In this document: one piece after another, positions 8,765 to 17,763 of the stretch
Position numbering within the stretch: position 1 is the stretch's first letter
Layout: every line of letters starts with the position of its first letter
Source: Rhodocyclaceae bacterium
GTDB taxonomy: Bacteria; Pseudomonadota; Gammaproteobacteria; Burkholderiales; Rhodocyclaceae
DNA: 64,000 bases
NCBI GenBank assembly: GCA_016702335.1
Contig: JADJEF010000020.1
Location: 186,001-250,000 of the forward strand
Direction: 5' to 3'
Made by a program: the position numbers and the translations under genes
Notes under the pieces: model-generated
What the model saw: only the letters and a program-made list of their open reading frames with translations
Told to the model about the DNA's origin: nothing
The model's database searches: none

Positions 8765-8782
8765 CTGTCATCAATCTGCCAC
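8765..8782 (+). promoter_or_regulatory. candidate Pho box upstream of ppk1
   Basis: CTGTCAT at 8765-8771, a four-base spacer CAAT, then CTGCCAC at 8776-8782. This fits the PhoB direct-repeat consensus (two CTGTCAT-like heptamers, four bases apart) with the first half perfect and one mismatch in the TGTCA core of the second. It lies 32 bases before the ppk1 start and between the divergent ppx and ppk1 genes, so phosphate-starvation control of polyphosphate synthesis is likely. No binding data are available. Confidence 0.55.
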
Positions 8783-8814
8783 ATAATCGAGGCATGCTCC
8801 ACGCAGGAAAAAAT

Positions 8815-10887
8815 ATGAAAACACTACGCCGCTACCCCCCCGACCACTTTATCAATCGCGAGCTTTCGCTACTCGCCTTCAATCGACGCGTGATAGCTCA
8901 GGCCGCCGACCCGGCGACACCGCTGCTGGAGCGCCTGCGCTTTTTGTGCATTGTCTCCTCTAACCTCGACGAATACTTCGAGGTTCGGGTCGCTGGCGTC
9001 AAGGAGCAGGTCAAACTGGGAGGCGACATCACGGCACCCGACGGTATCTCTCCGATCGAGGTGTATCGCCGCGTTTGCAGCGAAGCGCACGATCTGGTGG
9101 CCGAACAGTACGCGCGACTGAATAATGAAATTCTCCCTGCACTTGCCGCTGAAGGCATTGTTTTCATTCGTCGCAGCCAATGGACAGCAGCGCAATCGAC
9201 CTGGATTCGCGAGTACTTTCTCAGTGACGTCATGCCGGTGCTCACCCCCATCGGTCTGGACCCGTCGCACCCTTTCCCTCGTGTACTCAACAAGAGTCTG
9301 AATTTCGCGGTGGAACTGGAAGGCATCGATGCCTTTGGGCGCAACTCGGGAGCGGCGATCGTGCAGGCCCCACGCGCCCTGCCTCGGGTCATAAAGCTTC
9401 CGTCCGAACTTTGCGAGGCGCCCAACAGCTTTGTTTTTCTGTCATCGATCCTGCACCAGCACGTGAAGGAACTCTTCGCCGGAATGGAGATCCTCGGCTG
9501 TTACCAGTTCCGCGTAACGCGAAACTCGGACCTGTTTGTGGATGAAGAAGAGGTCAAGAATCTGCGCACCGCCTTGCAGGGCGAATTGCCCCAACGTCAT
9601 TTCGGCGACGCGGTACGTCTGGAAGTGGCCGACAACTGCTCGGACATCATGGCCGACTTTCTGTTGCACCAGTTCGATCTGCAGAAAACTGATCTCTACC
9701 GCGTTCCCGGCATCGTCAATCTGGTTCGCCTGATGTCGGTGCCCGACCAGGTTGACCGGCCGGACCTGAAATTTGCACCGTTTCGCCCCGGCCTGCCGAA
9801 GGTATTGACCAAACGCGCCGACATTTTCGAGACGATACGCAAGCAGGACATCTTGCTACATCATCCCTTTCAGTCCTTTGAGCCGGTGATCCGCTTGTTG
9901 CAACAGGCCGCCGATGACCCACATGTCGTCGCGATCCGCATGACGGTGTATCGCACCGGTACCGAATCGGTGCTGATGGAACATCTGCTGCGGGCGGCAC
10001 AAAAGGGCAAGGAAGTAACCGTAGTCGTGGAATTGATGGCGCGCTTCGATGAAGAGGCCAACATGTCGATCGCGGCTCGTCTGGAAGAAGTAGGGGCCCA
10101 TGTCGTCTATGGCGTGGTTGGCTACAAGACGCACGCCAAGATGCTTCTGGTGCTGCGCCGCGAAGACGGCGGTTATCGCCGCTACGTTCACCTGGGTACA
10201 GGCAACTATCACCCGCGCACCACAGGCTTTTACACCGACTTTGGCCTGATGACCTGCAATCCGGCGATCGGCGATGATGTGCAAGAGGTCTTCAAGCAAC
10301 TCACTGGTCTTGGGCGCGCCGGCACGCTGACCCATCTGTGGCAGGCACCCTTCACCTTGCATGGCAGCATGATGGAAGCTATCGCGGCGGAAACCACCGC
10401 AGCCCAGGCGGGGCGCAAAGCGCACATCATTGCCAAGATGAACTCGCTCCTCGAACCCGAAATCATTGAGGCGCTCTACACGGCCAGCCAGGCCGGCGTA
10501 AAAGTGGATCTGATCGTGCGTGGCGTCTGCGCATTGCGCCCTGGCGTTCCTGGCCTTTCCGAAAATATCCGGGTGCGCTCGGTGATCGGGCGTTTCCTTG
10601 AGCACCATCGCATTTTCTATTTCCATGCCGACGGCGGCGAAACACTCTACCTCTCCAGCGCCGACTGGATGGAGCGCAACTTCTTCCGTCGCATCGAGGT
10701 GGGCTTCCCGGTGCTCAATCCAACGCTCAAGCGCCGCGTGCTGAAGGAGGGCTTGCGCTCCTATCTGGCCGATACGGCGCAGTCATGGCTGATGGACAGC
10801 GATGGCCGCTACAAGCTGACGACCACCCGCAAGCAGCGTGTCAGCGCCCAGGATCTCCTGCTTTCAGAACTGCGGCAGGCCGACTGA
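8815..10887 (+). CDS. ppk1: polyphosphate kinase 1
   Basis: 690 residues from ATG 8815, which has an AGGA ribosome site; in-frame upstream starts at 8749 and 8794 add a leader that the family lacks. The N domain opens with FINRELSLLAFNRRV, and SSNLDEYFEVRV is the conserved N/H-domain signature. The two PLD-like catalytic domains carry YKTHAKMLLV (the autophosphorylated histidine, about residue 440) and the second histidine in LEHHRIFYFH (about 600). Ppk1 reversibly transfers the ATP gamma-phosphate onto polyphosphate. Confidence 0.96.
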   Translation: MKTLRRYPPDHFINRELSLLAFNRRVIAQAADPATPLLERLRFLCIVSSNLDEYFEVRVAGVKEQVKLGGDITAPDGISPIEVYRRVCSEAHDLVAEQYARLNNEILPALAAEGIVFIRRSQWTAAQSTWIREYFLSDVMPVLTPIGLDPSHPFPRVLNKSLNFAVELEGIDAFGRNSGAAIVQAPRALPRVIKLPSELCEAPNSFVFLSSILHQHVKELFAGMEILGCYQFRVTRNSDLFVDEEEVKNLRTALQGELPQRHFGDAVRLEVADNCSDIMADFLLHQFDLQKTDLYRVPGIVNLVRLMSVPDQVDRPDLKFAPFRPGLPKVLTKRADIFETIRKQDILLHHPFQSFEPVIRLLQQAADDPHVVAIRMTVYRTGTESVLMEHLLRAAQKGKEVTVVVELMARFDEEANMSIAARLEEVGAHVVYGVVGYKTHAKMLLVLRREDGGYRRYVHLGTGNYHPRTTGFYTDFGLMTCNPAIGDDVQEVFKQLTGLGRAGTLTHLWQAPFTLHGSMMEAIAAETTAAQAGRKAHIIAKMNSLLEPEIIEALYTASQAGVKVDLIVRGVCALRPGVPGLSENIRVRSVIGRFLEHHRIFYFHADGGETLYLSSADWMERNFFRRIEVGFPVLNPTLKRRVLKEGLRSYLADTAQSWLMDSDGRYKLTTTRKQRVSAQDLLLSELRQAD

Positions 10888-10905
10888 AGCCCTGCGCGCC
10901 GCCGA

Positions 10906-10934
10906 ATCGCCGTGTTGCCAGCGCCGACTTGCGG
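10906..10934 (+). repeat. interspersed 29-bp element, copy 2 (intergenic)
   Basis: CGCCGT at 10908, spacer GTTG, then CCAGCGCCGACTTG and CGGAT. It is in the convergent gap between ppk1 and relA, 19 bases after the ppk1 stop. Confidence 0.9.
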
Positions 10935-10965
10935 ATAGTGCTGGCAAAAGTCGGTGTTTTTACGA

Positions 10966-13302
10966 CTAAGGGCGCCGCACCGCAGCGACCCCGCGCACGT
11001 CATGCAATAGCGTGACGATTTTGTGCAACACGACGCTGCTCGGCAACTCGATGGTGAAGGTCATATACGCCACGCCCGCACGCGAGCGCGAGCTCATCGC
11101 GGTCACGGCAATGCGCTCGCGCGTCAGCACGTCGGAAATATCACGCAGCAGATCGTGCCGGTCGATGGCCTCGATCAATAAATCAACGGCATACACCGAT
11201 GGAGTGGACGTCCCCGCCACTATCGTTCCCGCCCCTGACTGAGCACCCCACTCCGCGCTGATCACGCGCTCCGGGTTGCGTGCGGCCATATTCTCGAAAC
11301 TCCGGCACCCGAGCCGATGCACCGAAACGCCCCGGCCCCTTGTGACATAGCCCACGATCGCATCAGGCGGAATCGGCTTGCAGCAGCGACCCATTTGCGT
11401 GAGCAGATTATCTACCCCGACCACCAGTACCTGCCCGCTGCGCGCTCGTGCCCGGCTTTGCACGGTCGCCACGCCCACTGGTGGTGCCTCGCTGACCTCA
11501 CCGCGCAAGGCGAGCGCGAGCGCACGCGCGGTAATATCGCCACGCGCCATGGCAATGAACATCGCGTCCACCGAAGCAAGGCCCAGGCGCTCCGCCAATT
11601 GGTCGAGTGCCGTTTGTGTCTCACCAAGACGCTGCAACTCGCGCTGCACCAGTGTCCGCCCCAGGGCCAACTGCTCGCCGGCATCCTGCGCGGCAAACCA
11701 CTGCCTCACCTTCTGCCGCGCGCGCTGGCTGACCAGGTAGCCGGGCATCAGCCAATCACGTGACGGGCCGCCGATCTTGGTGGTGATGATGTCCACCGTC
11801 TGGCCACTGGTGAGTGGCGTCATCAGTGGCACCATCTGGCCATTGATGCGCGCCCCCCGGCAGCGATTGCCCAGATCGGTGTGTACGCGATAAGCGAAAT
11901 CAAGCGGTGTGGCCCCCTTGGGCAGATCGATCACCCGCCCGTGCGGGGTCATCACATAAATGGTGTCATCCAGCGCCGCCCGGCGAAACTCGCTCACCCA
12001 ATCGACGGCCTCCGATGACACCGCGGCGGCCGACTGGCTGACGGCCTCGGTAATATCTTCACGCCACGAGAGCAACTGACGCAGCCAGGCGATCTTGTCT
12101 TCATAGGCCCCCTCAGCCTTCGCCGAGTGTCCCGCTTCCTTGTAGCGCCAATGCGCCGCCACGCCCAGCTCCGCATGCCGGTGCATTTCTTCGGTGCGTA
12201 TCTGCACTTCCAGTGAACGCGCTTCGTCCGCCAGCACGGCGGTATGCAGCGAGCGATAGTCGTTGCCCTTGGGATGCGAAATGTAGTCGTCGAACTCGCC
12301 GCGGATCGGCTGCCATAGCTGATGCACGATGCCGAGCACGGTGTAGCAATCACGCACCTGGGGAACAATCACACGCAGGGCGCGCACGTCGTACAGTTGC
12401 TCGAAGGCCAGCCCCTTGCTGCGCATCTTGTTCCAGATGCTGTAAATGTGCTTGGGACGGCCGACCACTTCGACGCCAGCAAGCTCGGGAACGGTGGCCA
12501 GCTCGCCGCGCAAGCGCCCGATCACCTGCTCCATGAAGCGTTCGCGCTCGCCGCGCTTTTCATCGAGCAGGCCGGCGATGCGCTTGTACAACTCGGGTTC
12601 AAGAAAGCGAAACGACAAATCTTCCATCTCCCACTTCAACTGCCAGACGCCCAGCCGGTTGGCCAACGGCGCATAGACTGCCAGCGTTTCCCGTGCCATG
12701 GCTTCGCGTTCGACGCGGGCCGCGGGGTGGTCGCCCGCGGTGGTGTAGAAGCGCAACGATTGCGTGCGGCTGACCAGACGCAGCAAGACCACGCGTATGT
12801 CACTTGACATCGCCAAAAGCATTTTGCGCAGAACCTCCGCCTGCGAGTTGGCCGAGGGCTTGCCGCGCGCACTCCCCGCTTCCGCCTGGATCAGCGGACG
12901 TAGCAATTTGAGTCTTGCCAGCCCCTGCACCAGTGCGCTCACCTGCTCCAGCGAACTCGTGCACGCCGCGCTGTCATCGGCTGCAATCTCGCCGGCCAGG
13001 CTTGTCAGCACCTGGGTATCAACCTCGATAAAGTCGGCCAGCGCAAACAGCACCGCGGCGACGCACGCCTCGATGTCCAGACCGAGCGCCTGCGCCGAAC
13101 GCGCCATGCTCAGCCCGTGGCTCAGGGTTGGCTCGCCGGTACTCAGCCTTGAATCGGCATAGTGCAGGCGCGCCGCATCGAGCAAACGCGGCAAAGCGCC
13201 GTCCCACCAGCGCCGACTTGCGGTACTTTGATCGCGCAACAGGCTCTGGGCTATCGCCAATGAGGGTTCGTTGCCATCGGCAAGGACAATGCGCGTGACC
13301 AT
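10966..13302 (-). CDS. relA: (p)ppGpp synthetase, RelA type
   Basis: Start placed at ATG 13302; a GTG at 13335 would overlap the MFS gene. 778 residues. The N-terminal hydrolase-like domain lacks the catalytic HDxxED motif (here LSHGLSMARS and FALADFIE), so hydrolysis is unlikely. The synthetase domain carries EFDD in GEFDDYISHPKGNDYRSLHT, the acidic signature of RelA as opposed to SpoT. TGS (YVMTPHGRVIDLPKGATPLD), zinc-finger-like (MGRCCKPIPPDAIVGY) and C-terminal ACT domains follow. It senses uncharged tRNA on ribosomes. A copy of the interspersed element encodes residues 27-36. Confidence 0.92.
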   Translation of the reverse strand: MVTRIVLADGNEPSLAIAQSLLRDQSTASRRWWDGALPRLLDAARLHYADSRLSTGEPTLSHGLSMARSAQALGLDIEACVAAVLFALADFIEVDTQVLTSLAGEIAADDSAACTSSLEQVSALVQGLARLKLLRPLIQAEAGSARGKPSANSQAEVLRKMLLAMSSDIRVVLLRLVSRTQSLRFYTTAGDHPAARVEREAMARETLAVYAPLANRLGVWQLKWEMEDLSFRFLEPELYKRIAGLLDEKRGERERFMEQVIGRLRGELATVPELAGVEVVGRPKHIYSIWNKMRSKGLAFEQLYDVRALRVIVPQVRDCYTVLGIVHQLWQPIRGEFDDYISHPKGNDYRSLHTAVLADEARSLEVQIRTEEMHRHAELGVAAHWRYKEAGHSAKAEGAYEDKIAWLRQLLSWREDITEAVSQSAAAVSSEAVDWVSEFRRAALDDTIYVMTPHGRVIDLPKGATPLDFAYRVHTDLGNRCRGARINGQMVPLMTPLTSGQTVDIITTKIGGPSRDWLMPGYLVSQRARQKVRQWFAAQDAGEQLALGRTLVQRELQRLGETQTALDQLAERLGLASVDAMFIAMARGDITARALALALRGEVSEAPPVGVATVQSRARARSGQVLVVGVDNLLTQMGRCCKPIPPDAIVGYVTRGRGVSVHRLGCRSFENMAARNPERVISAEWGAQSGAGTIVAGTSTPSVYAVDLLIEAIDRHDLLRDISDVLTRERIAVTAMSSRSRAGVAYMTFTIELPSSVVLHKIVTLLHDVRGVAAVRRP
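13195..13223 (+). repeat. interspersed 29-bp element, copy 3 (inside relA)
   Basis: CGCCGT at 13197, spacer CCCA, then CCAGCGCCGACTTG and CGG. It is antisense to relA and is read there as TASRRWWDGAL near residues 27-36, in the poorly conserved N-terminus. The frame stays open. Confidence 0.85.
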
Positions 13303-13312
13303 GGGGAAAATA

Positions 13313-14479
13313 TTACCTGCTCGCCGACGCTTCACGTGTCGGGGGTATGCCCAACTGCACTACCCAGAAACCCAGCATGGCACATAGCGCGGCCAGCCAA
13401 TACGTCACGCTCGCACCCCAGGCCTGCCAGCTCAGCCCACCCAGATAGGCCCCCAGCATGCCCCCGGCACCAAACGAAATGCTGCCGTACAAGGCCTGAA
13501 TCCGCCCCTGCATGTGCGCAGGAAACCACTGACTCAGCGCACTGGCCGTAGCCACATGATGGGCACCAAAGCTCGCGCCGTGCAGTATCTGGGCGAGCAG
13601 CAGTAGCCACAGTACCTGAACGCCGGACGCAATCAGCCCGAAACGCACCGTGGCCAGCACAAAGCACAGCATCAACACAGCGCGTACCGACCAGCGCCTG
13701 GCCCACTGGCCTTGCCAGATAAAGACGGCAATTTCGGCGAAGACTCCTAACGCCCAAAGCCAGCCGATGGCCGTGCGGCTGTAGCCCGCCTGCTCCAGAT
13801 GCAGGGACAAAAAGGCATACAGAGGCCCATGTGCGATGGCCATCAAACCCGCCGCCAGCAATGTCGCCGTCACCGCGCGATCAATGCGCAAGCGTTGATT
13901 AGGGGCCTCGGCGGATGCGCGGGCGGGCTGAACACTCTCTGCTCGGGACTCTTCGCGCATCAACAGGGCGGCGACCAGCACCAGCACCAAACAGGCCAGA
14001 GTGAGCCACAGCAGCAGGCTGATAGGCCGCCCATCCAGAAGCCACCCGCCGCCCAGTACCGCCACCACAAAACCAATCGAACCCCACAGACGGATGCGCC
14101 CATAACGAGCGGGGGCATCTCGTACATGAGCAAAGGTCAGCGCTTCAACCAGCGGATGCGCGCCGCTCCAGGCCGCGTAGAGCATGCCGGTGACAATCAG
14201 TACCTCAACGTAGGACGATGAAGAAAAATAGGCTGTGAAAACCAGAATTGACAGCAGCGCCGAACCACAGATCAGTGGTATGCGCCGGCGCACCCGGTCC
14301 GAGGCCCAACCCCACAGCGCGGGCACCACGACGCGCATTGCCTGACCGGCGGCGACCACCGAACCGATCTGCACCACCGTCATACCCAGAGAGTCCAAAT
14401 ACACCGGGAAAAACGGGATGAAGAGCCCGACGAACGCAAAGTGCGCGAAGTACCAGGCAGAAATTGGAAAACTCGTCAC
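13313..14479 (-). CDS. MFS transporter, 3-phenylpropionate-transporter-like
   Basis: 388 residues with about twelve membrane spans and an opening FAHFAFVGLFIPFFPVYLDS that matches the MFS_1-like family around HcaT (3-phenylpropionic acid transporter) and related nucleoside-like permeases. The intracellular loop WGWASDRVRRR is the conserved MFS motif A. The central loop near 185-205 is the usual 6+6 divide. Substrate cannot be inferred; the name reflects family membership. It ends 11 bases before the relA start, so relA may be co-transcribed. Confidence 0.8.
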   Translation of the reverse strand: MTSFPISAWYFAHFAFVGLFIPFFPVYLDSLGMTVVQIGSVVAAGQAMRVVVPALWGWASDRVRRRIPLICGSALLSILVFTAYFSSSSYVEVLIVTGMLYAAWSGAHPLVEALTFAHVRDAPARYGRIRLWGSIGFVVAVLGGGWLLDGRPISLLLWLTLACLVLVLVAALLMREESRAESVQPARASAEAPNQRLRIDRAVTATLLAAGLMAIAHGPLYAFLSLHLEQAGYSRTAIGWLWALGVFAEIAVFIWQGQWARRWSVRAVLMLCFVLATVRFGLIASGVQVLWLLLLAQILHGASFGAHHVATASALSQWFPAHMQGRIQALYGSISFGAGGMLGAYLGGLSWQAWGASVTYWLAALCAMLGFWVVQLGIPPTREASASR

Positions 14480-14501
14480 GACAGCGATGGGAGCGGCAAG
14501 A

Positions 14502-14530
14502 ACAAAAAAAGCGGGCTAGCCCGCTTTTTT
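14502..14530 (-). terminator. Rho-independent terminator after ydcH (bidirectional)
   Basis: The palindrome AGCGGGCTAGCCCGCT is flanked by A residues on one side and T residues on the other, so it can end transcription in either direction. It separates ydcH from the MFS gene. Confidence 0.85.
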
Positions 14531-14563
14531 CGGTGGCACATCTGCCTAAGCTCGCTAGTTATT

Positions 14564-14809
14564 TCAGGCCTTTTCGGCGACGAGCATCGCGTAAAGCTCG
14601 TCCTTGAGTTTGAGGCGCTTCTTCTTCAATTCCTCGAACGTCTCGTCGGCTACCGGGATGTCCTGCCCAGCCAGTTTCTCGACATTGCCAGTGATGTCAT
14701 GGTACTCATTGAAAAGCTTGGCAAAGTGCTTATTGTCTGTCTTCAGGCTGTGGATCGCTTCTGAAAACTCGGGAAATTCGTGGTGAAGATCGTGATGTTC
14801 GACGTGCAT
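14564..14809 (-). CDS. YdcH family protein (DUF465)
   Basis: 81 residues starting after an AAGGA ribosome site. HHEFPEFSEAIHSLKTDN, a coiled-coil middle and LKKKRLKLKDELYAML are typical of DUF465/YdcH proteins: small helical hairpins with no catalytic residues. Function is unknown; the family is common in proteobacteria and often conserved near housekeeping genes. Confidence 0.88.
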   Translation of the reverse strand: MHVEHHDLHHEFPEFSEAIHSLKTDNKHFAKLFNEYHDITGNVEKLAGQDIPVADETFEELKKKRLKLKDELYAMLVAEKA

Positions 14810-14930
14810 TCTGGCTTCCTTTTGATGGAGACGATGGTTCTTTGCTGTTGTCCTGCGTTACATGCGAGCATTGGATTCTACTTTTGTACGCCAGATGTTG
14901 ACCCAGATCAGCCCAACTTCGGCCTATTGC

Positions 14931-16046
14931 TCAATTCTGGCCAGCATCTCCTGGCATTGCTGGCACGATACGAGTGGGCGGCACCACATCGGCACACTGG
15001 GCACGATGGCGCAACGCGGCATCGATCAGTACCAGCGCGAGCATCGCTTCGGCGATCGGAGTCGCCCGAATGCCCACGCAAGGGTCATGACGCCCGTGAG
15101 TTTCCACCAGGGTCGGGTTGCCGTCGGTATCGATAGACCGACGCGGCAAACGAATGCTTGATGTCGGCTTGACCGCGATGCTTACCTTGATGTCCTGTCC
15201 GGTCGATAACCCTCCCAATACACCGCCGGCGTGGTTACTCAGGAAACCTTCTGGCGTAATTTCATCGCCATGCTCGCTGCCACGCTGACTGACTGCGGCA
15301 AACCCGGCACCAATCTCGACACCCTTGACGGCGTTGATACTCATCATGGCATGCGCGATGTCGGCATCGAGACGGTCATAGACCGGATCGCCCCAACCCA
15401 CCGGTACGCCGCGTGCCTGTACCGAGAGCCGAGCGCCGACGGAATCACCATCCTTGCGCAGCCTGTCCATATAGGTTTCCAGTTCCGCGACGATGCTCGC
15501 ATTCGGCGCAAAAAATGGGTTCTCAGAAATGGCACCGGCATCAACAAAGGGGATTTCAATCGGACCCAGCTGAGTCATCCAACCCATAATTTCGACGCCA
15601 TAGCGCTGGTGCAGCCACTTTCGCGCAATAGCACCTGCCGCCACCCTGACCGCCGTCTCGCGCGCAGATGAGCGCCCGCCCCCACGATGGTCGCGAATGC
15701 CATATTTCTGCCAGTAAGGGTAATCAGCATGCCCAGGCCGGAAGCTCTGGGCGATGTTTCCGTAGTCTTTACTGCGCTGATCCTGATTGCGAATCAGCAG
15801 ACCAATGGGCGTACCGGTCGTCTTTCCCTCAAACACGCCGGAAAGAATTTCAACCGTATCCGGCTCACGCCGCTGAGTGACGTGTCGCGACGTGCCAGGC
15901 TTGCGTCGATCGAGCTCCGTCTGAATATCGCTTTCCGCGAGATCCAGTCCCGGTGGGCATCCATCGACGACACAGCCAATGGCCGGACCGTGCGATTCGC
16001 CGAACGAGGTAACACGAAACAGAGTACCGATGGAATTACCAGACAT
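14931..16046 (-). CDS. aroC: chorismate synthase
   Basis: Start set at ATG 16046 (MSGNSIGTLFRV), matching the universal N-terminus; the frame extends 18 bases further. 371 residues. Signature segments FGESHGPAIGCVVDG, RPGHADYPYWQKYGIRD with GGGRSSARET, and DIKVSIAVKPTSSI are all present, including the FMN-binding His and Arg residues. It converts EPSP to chorismate using reduced FMN, the last step of the shikimate pathway in the cytoplasm. Confidence 0.96.
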   Translation of the reverse strand: MSGNSIGTLFRVTSFGESHGPAIGCVVDGCPPGLDLAESDIQTELDRRKPGTSRHVTQRREPDTVEILSGVFEGKTTGTPIGLLIRNQDQRSKDYGNIAQSFRPGHADYPYWQKYGIRDHRGGGRSSARETAVRVAAGAIARKWLHQRYGVEIMGWMTQLGPIEIPFVDAGAISENPFFAPNASIVAELETYMDRLRKDGDSVGARLSVQARGVPVGWGDPVYDRLDADIAHAMMSINAVKGVEIGAGFAAVSQRGSEHGDEITPEGFLSNHAGGVLGGLSTGQDIKVSIAVKPTSSIRLPRRSIDTDGNPTLVETHGRHDPCVGIRATPIAEAMLALVLIDAALRHRAQCADVVPPTRIVPAMPGDAGQN

Positions 16047-16128
16047 GGTGCACTTGTGGCTCAATAGAGAGCCTGAAGGTCAGAAGTTTGCGCAGCGAGA
16101 AAAATCCCGAGAGCGAGACAAAACTGAG

Positions 16129-16575
16129 CTATTCGCTCTTTTCAGTAGGCCAATCACGGATGTAGGCCTTCAGCATCCTGTTCTCGAAGCTCTGCTCCTC
16201 CAACACGGCCTTGGCCACATCATGGAAGGAAACCACGCCCATCAGCAAGCTGCCGTCCATGACCGGAATATACCGCTGGTGGTTGTCGATCATTTGGCGG
16301 CGCAGTTCGTCCATCTCCATTTCCGGACGAGCGGTGAACGGATCAGCCACCATCGCCGATGCTACCTTCACCTGCTGCCAATCTTTGCCCCCGGCATGAA
16401 CGGCCTTTAGCACCTCGCGAAAGGTCAGCATTCCGACCATTTTCCCGGCAGAAAAACAGACCAGAGAGCCCGCATCCAGATCCGCCATGACATCAACAGC
16501 CTCGGCAAGCGTCTTCTCGGGCGCAATGGTGTAGAGCACGGTGCCCTTGATCTCGAGAATTTCCCTGACTTGCAT
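16129..16575 (-). CDS. CBS-domain pair protein
   Basis: 148 residues after a GAGAGG ribosome site. Two tandem CBS motifs make up the whole protein (about 8-60, TLAEAVDVMADLDAGSLVCF, and about 75-130, RRQMIDNHQRYIPVMDG). Stand-alone CBS pairs form Bateman modules that bind adenine nucleotides and regulate partner enzymes or channels. No effector domain is attached and no partner is implied by the neighbours. Confidence 0.85.
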   Translation of the reverse strand: MQVREILEIKGTVLYTIAPEKTLAEAVDVMADLDAGSLVCFSAGKMVGMLTFREVLKAVHAGGKDWQQVKVASAMVADPFTARPEMEMDELRRQMIDNHQRYIPVMDGSLLMGVVSFHDVAKAVLEEQSFENRMLKAYIRDWPTEKSE

Positions 16576-16672
16576 GTGCTGCCTCTCACGAATCGGTAAG
16601 TGATTAAAACGTATGCCCTATGTTAGCCCAGGAGTGGATCGCCTGCCTGAAGGAAATGCCTTGCCACGGCGT

Positions 16673-16996
16673 TCAACGCTCAAGAAACTGGAGCTTGCCA
16701 GGTGTCTTTACCAGATCGTCCGCCCCAGGCAAGGGGGCTTTGCGTTCAAGAATCACTGGCCATATCTTGGCCAAGTCGGCATTGAGGGCAGTAAATTGTC
16801 GCTGATCTGCCGGGACATCGTCCTCCGCGAAGATTGCCTCGGCAGGGCACTCGGCAACACATAGCGTGCAATCGATGCACTCATCGGGATCAATCACAAG
16901 AAAATTGGGGCCCTCATGGAAACAATCTACGGGGCAGACATCAACACAATCCGTGTACTTGCATTTGATGCAGGATTCAGTCACTACATAGGTCAT
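16673..16996 (-). CDS. fdxA: 7Fe-8S ferredoxin, FdxA / Azotobacter FdI type
   Basis: Start set at ATG 16996, with an AGAGAGG site upstream. 107 residues. The cluster motifs CIKCKYTDCVDVCPVDCF (3Fe-4S plus one ligand of the 4Fe-4S) and CIDCTLCVAECP are intact, and the C-terminal extension ending LVKTPGKLQFLER is typical of Azotobacter-type ferredoxin I. It is a low-potential electron carrier in the cytoplasm. It is divergent from trxA across a 257-base gap. Confidence 0.93.
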   Translation of the reverse strand: MTYVVTESCIKCKYTDCVDVCPVDCFHEGPNFLVIDPDECIDCTLCVAECPAEAIFAEDDVPADQRQFTALNADLAKIWPVILERKAPLPGADDLVKTPGKLQFLER

Positions 16997-17253
16997 TCTT
17001 GCTACCTCTCTATTTCTTTTTTGCCGCACCAGCGGCGACATCAGCGTCGGCAAAATGATTCACTTGGGCCAAAGCGGGGTTCTTACCAGCTCATTACTGT
17101 TTCCCCCACCGCTTTTTTTTGTTACGATTCTGCCATGGTATCGTGTTGCGAAGGCACTATGACTTTTGCACCAACCCAGCCGCCCCGATACCCTCGTTTC
17201 CAACCGCGGTCTGCGACTCCGCTTCTTATCCCCTACCAACGGTCTATTTTCAA

Positions 17254-17580
17254 ATGAGCGAGCACATCCTTCACGTATCCGACGCCAATTTTGACGCCGA
17301 AGTCAAGCAGTCGCCACTTCCCACGATAGTTGATTTTTGGGCAGAGTGGTGCGGCCCCTGCAAAATGATCGCGCCCATCCTTGATGATGTGGCCCGTGCT
17401 TACAGCGGCAAAATCAAGGTGGTCAAACTCAATATCGACGACAACCCTGCGACGCCTGGTGAATTCGGGATTCGCGGCATCCCCACATTGCTGCTGTTCA
17501 AGAATGGGCAAGTTGAAGCCCAGAAAGTTGGCGCCCTGACCAAGGGGCAGCTGACTGCTTTTATTGACAGCAATATTTGA
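17254..17580 (+). CDS. trxA: thioredoxin 1
   Basis: Start at ATG 17254 (MSEHILHVSDANFD); the longer frame from 17119 is a non-conserved leader. 108 residues with the redox site WCGPCK at 32-37, the buried Asp in TIVDFWAEW, and the cis-proline loop GIRGIPTLLLF near 75. It is the general cytoplasmic disulfide reductant. It sits immediately upstream of rho, a conserved trxA-rho order in proteobacteria. Confidence 0.95.
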   Translation: MSEHILHVSDANFDAEVKQSPLPTIVDFWAEWCGPCKMIAPILDDVARAYSGKIKVVKLNIDDNPATPGEFGIRGIPTLLLFKNGQVEAQKVGALTKGQLTAFIDSNI

Positions 17581-17704
17581 GTGATTAGAATCGAGGCTCG
17601 AAGCTTGGCGTTATAGCCAGCTTCAGGCAGACACGGAACGGGTAGCCCCAACTATTGTTCCGTGCAGTTGTGGCCTTGTCCAGCACAGGCTGTCAAGGCG
17701 TAAA

Positions 17705-17727
17705 AATCCCCCTCCCCCCCCCTCTGA
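17705..17727 (+). promoter_or_regulatory. C-rich, G-poor tract in the rho leader (possible rut site)
   Basis: A run of about 17 pyrimidines, nearly all C, lies 37 bases before the rho start and would be in the rho mRNA leader. Rho loads on C-rich, G-poor RNA, and E. coli rho is autoregulated by termination in its own leader. The role here is inferred; the tract is visible directly. Confidence 0.4.
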
Positions 17728-17763
17728 TACCGGATTTCTCCGGGTCACTTCGCGCAGATCGAC

